Shown here: positions 62,300 through 64,000 of the stretch, in pieces
How positions within the stretch are numbered: position 1 is the stretch's first letter
How the letters are laid out: each line of letters opens with the position of its first letter
Assembly: GCF_009765875.1 (NCBI RefSeq)
Contig: NZ_LMUP01000006.1
Location: forward strand, 124,001-188,000
Direction: 5' to 3'
DNA length: 64,000 nt
Source of the DNA: Pedobacter sp. L105
Lineage (GTDB): Bacteria; Bacteroidota; Bacteroidia; Sphingobacteriales; Sphingobacteriaceae
The notes under the pieces: model-generated
The model's input: the letters and a program-made list of their open reading frames with translations, nothing else
Databases searched by the model: none
Told to the model about the DNA's origin: nothing
Position numbers and translations under genes: made by a program

Positions 62300-63952
62300 A
62301 TGAACCGAACTATTCTTTGCCTTGCTGCTGCCGGTCTTTGTTTTGCCTCCTGTAAACCCAGGAGTACGGGTGAAACAACAGGTACAGCAGATTCCGCAGC
62401 TATTAAAATGATCAATGATTCCAGTTTTGCAAAACATATCAGTGTACTGGCATCGGATGAATTTCAGGGCCGCAAGCCTTTTACGATTGGGGAAACGAAA
62501 TCAATCAATTACCTGAAAGAACAGTTTAGCCGGCTGGGGCTTAAACCGGGAAATGGAGACAGCTATTTTCAGCAGGTACCTATGGTAGAAATCAGGTCTA
62601 CGCCCGATCAGAAAATGATATTCAAAGGTGCTTCAGGGAATGTAACTGCTAAATACCTGACTGATTTTGTAGCGGCTACCAAGCGGGTTCTTCCCAAAGT
62701 AAGCCTGGAAAATTCTCCCGTTGTTTTTGCCGGTTATGGAATTGTTGCCCCTGAATATAAATGGAACGATTATGCAGGCCTGGATGTAAAAGGAAAAACT
62801 GTAGTCGTGATGGTTAATGATCCCGGTTTTTCTGATTCTACGCTTTTTAAAGGTAAGAACATGACCTATTACGGGCGCTGGACCTACAAATTTGAAGAAG
62901 CAGCACGTCAGGGAGCAGCAGCGATATTGATCATTCATGATACTGCCCCGGCAGCTTACCCATGGTCTGTGGTGCGCAGCGGCTGGTCTAAGTCTAAGTT
63001 GCAGCTGGAAGAAAAAGATAATAATATGTCGAGGGCCATCGTAGAAGGATGGATCACATTGGATATGGCAAAGCAACTCTTTAAACTTGGCGGGCAGTCG
63101 GCCGATGCCCTGTTTGCAGCCGCCCTTAAGCCAGGGTTTAAAGCTGTGGATTTAAAAATAAGTACTGCACTAACGATTACCAATACGATTAAGAAATCGA
63201 TATCCAATAATGTGGTGGCTATTGTTCCCGGCACAAAGAGGCCTGATGAAAATATTATTTATTCTGCCCACTGGGACCATTTAGGAATTGGAGAACCCGT
63301 AAAAGGAGATTCTATTTATAACGGTGCTGTAGATAATGCCAGTGGGGTAGCTGCTTTACTGGAAATTGCTGCGGCATTTGAAAAATTACCGCAAAAACCG
63401 GAACGTTCAATTGTCTTTGTATCCTTTACAGGAGAAGAGCAGGGGCTGATCGGTTCAGAATATTATGCTAAACATCCTGTATTTCCTATCAAAAAGACCG
63501 TAGCAGACATCAATATGGATATGATGGGCATGGCCGGACTGACTAAAGATATTATGATTTATGGATTTGGCCAGTCAGATCTGGAAGACTATGCCGCTGT
63601 TTCAGCAAAAAAACAGGGAAGGGTGGCCGTTGAAGATCCTACCCCGGCTAAAGGTTTATACTACCGTTCTGATCACTTTAACTTTGCTAAAGTGGGTATT
63701 CCATCGCTTTTTACCGGTTCTGGTGTAGATAACCTAGAACATGGCAGGGAATGGGGATTAAAACATACGGCCGAATTTTATAAATCACAATACCATTCTC
63801 CACAGGATAATTTTGACCCTGCTGCAGACAGAAGGGGGATGGTAATGGATGTCCGTTTGTTATTTGATATGGGCTACCGTTTAAGTAAGGAGACTACTTT
63901 CCCTCAATGGAAAAAAGGTTCAGAATTTAAAGCCCTGCGTGATAAAATGTAG
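62300..63952 (+). CDS. M28-family metallopeptidase lipoprotein with PA domain
   Basis: 550 residues; lipobox FASC (Cys near 17) predicts membrane anchoring. A protease-associated (PA) insert lies near 115-240. The two-zinc aminopeptidase site is complete: His in SAHWDH near 325, Asp in GAVDNASG near 347, Glu-Glu in FTGEEQG near 380, Asp in INMDMMG near 405, and His in QYHSPQD near 497. It releases N-terminal residues from peptides at the cell surface. Length and order are normal for the Bacteroidota members. Last gene in the window. Confidence 0.9.
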   Translation: MNRTILCLAAAGLCFASCKPRSTGETTGTADSAAIKMINDSSFAKHISVLASDEFQGRKPFTIGETKSINYLKEQFSRLGLKPGNGDSYFQQVPMVEIRSTPDQKMIFKGASGNVTAKYLTDFVAATKRVLPKVSLENSPVVFAGYGIVAPEYKWNDYAGLDVKGKTVVVMVNDPGFSDSTLFKGKNMTYYGRWTYKFEEAARQGAAAILIIHDTAPAAYPWSVVRSGWSKSKLQLEEKDNNMSRAIVEGWITLDMAKQLFKLGGQSADALFAAALKPGFKAVDLKISTALTITNTIKKSISNNVVAIVPGTKRPDENIIYSAHWDHLGIGEPVKGDSIYNGAVDNASGVAALLEIAAAFEKLPQKPERSIVFVSFTGEEQGLIGSEYYAKHPVFPIKKTVADINMDMMGMAGLTKDIMIYGFGQSDLEDYAAVSAKKQGRVAVEDPTPAKGLYYRSDHFNFAKVGIPSLFTGSGVDNLEHGREWGLKHTAEFYKSQYHSPQDNFDPAADRRGMVMDVRLLFDMGYRLSKETTFPQWKKGSEFKALRDKM

Positions 63953-64000
63953 GTTCTCTTAAAGCTAGATCAACCTCATTTGAATGCCCCTAAAATTTAG

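Noticed and set aside
1..64000. CRISPR array, insertion sequence or rRNA operon
   Set aside because: No regularly spaced repeats, no transposase frame and no rRNA-like sequence were seen on reading through both strands.

Overview
The window looks like a chromosome segment of a Bacteroidota species, most like Sphingobacteriaceae (Pedobacter or a relative). I infer this from gene content (GH51, GH78 and DUF5695 glycan enzymes, DUF5777/YceI pairs, BlaI/M56 pairs, Bacteroidota-style primase), from the scarcity of Shine-Dalgarno sequences, and from several promoters of the Bacteroidota form TTTG-19 nt-TAnnTTTG. The genus is an inference.

Layout. 1-3080: end of a membrane-protein gene, a large macroglobulin/plug-like envelope protein and a 143-bp palindromic repeat. 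3084-6767: three minus-strand, fibre-like genes without signal peptides, one with a polysaccharide-deacetylase (NodB) signature, behind their own promoter. 7019-7092: tRNA-Ala(GGC) with promoter and terminator. 7376-32408: a 25-kb phage-derived element. 32555-63952: ordinary host genes.

The element is the main point of interest. It has a divergent control region (S24 self-cleaving repressor plus a second XRE regulator), a primase-helicase followed by an iteron-like region, and several small early genes. It then has an apparently complete non-contractile tail module: tail terminator, tube, G/GT chaperone pair with a canonical -1 slippery site, 1161-aa tape measure, distal tail protein, two esterase-bearing fibres, a LamG-like protein and a 1251-aa tail hub. 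A lysis cassette follows (GH108 endolysin, holin, a one-TM protein, a u-spanin-like lipoprotein). No terminase, portal, capsid or integrase gene is visible. All tail and lysis frames are open. This fits an F-type (flexible, lambda-like) phage-tail bacteriocin, or a head-less satellite/defective prophage. The retained replicase argues that the element once, or still, replicates. A 25-base tRNA-Ala fragment, inverted, marks its far end. A strongly conserved 25-nt motif lies upstream of four of its genes and close to the start of the small XRE regulator, suggesting an element-specific regulon.

Host part: GNAT and DinB genes, an M1 aminopeptidase, GH51 arabinofuranosidase, a GIY-YIG-like protein, a BlaI/M56 regulatory pair with a perfect 17-bp operator dyad, a PepSY membrane protein, a hybrid histidine kinase, a TonB-domain protein, a DUF5695 protein convergent with a GH78 rhamnosidase, DUF1015, a cytochrome c/YceI/DUF5777 operon, an ECF-like sigma factor with a membrane partner, a fucose-type permease/lactonase pair with an AraC regulator, an HD-domain hydrolase and an M28 peptidase.
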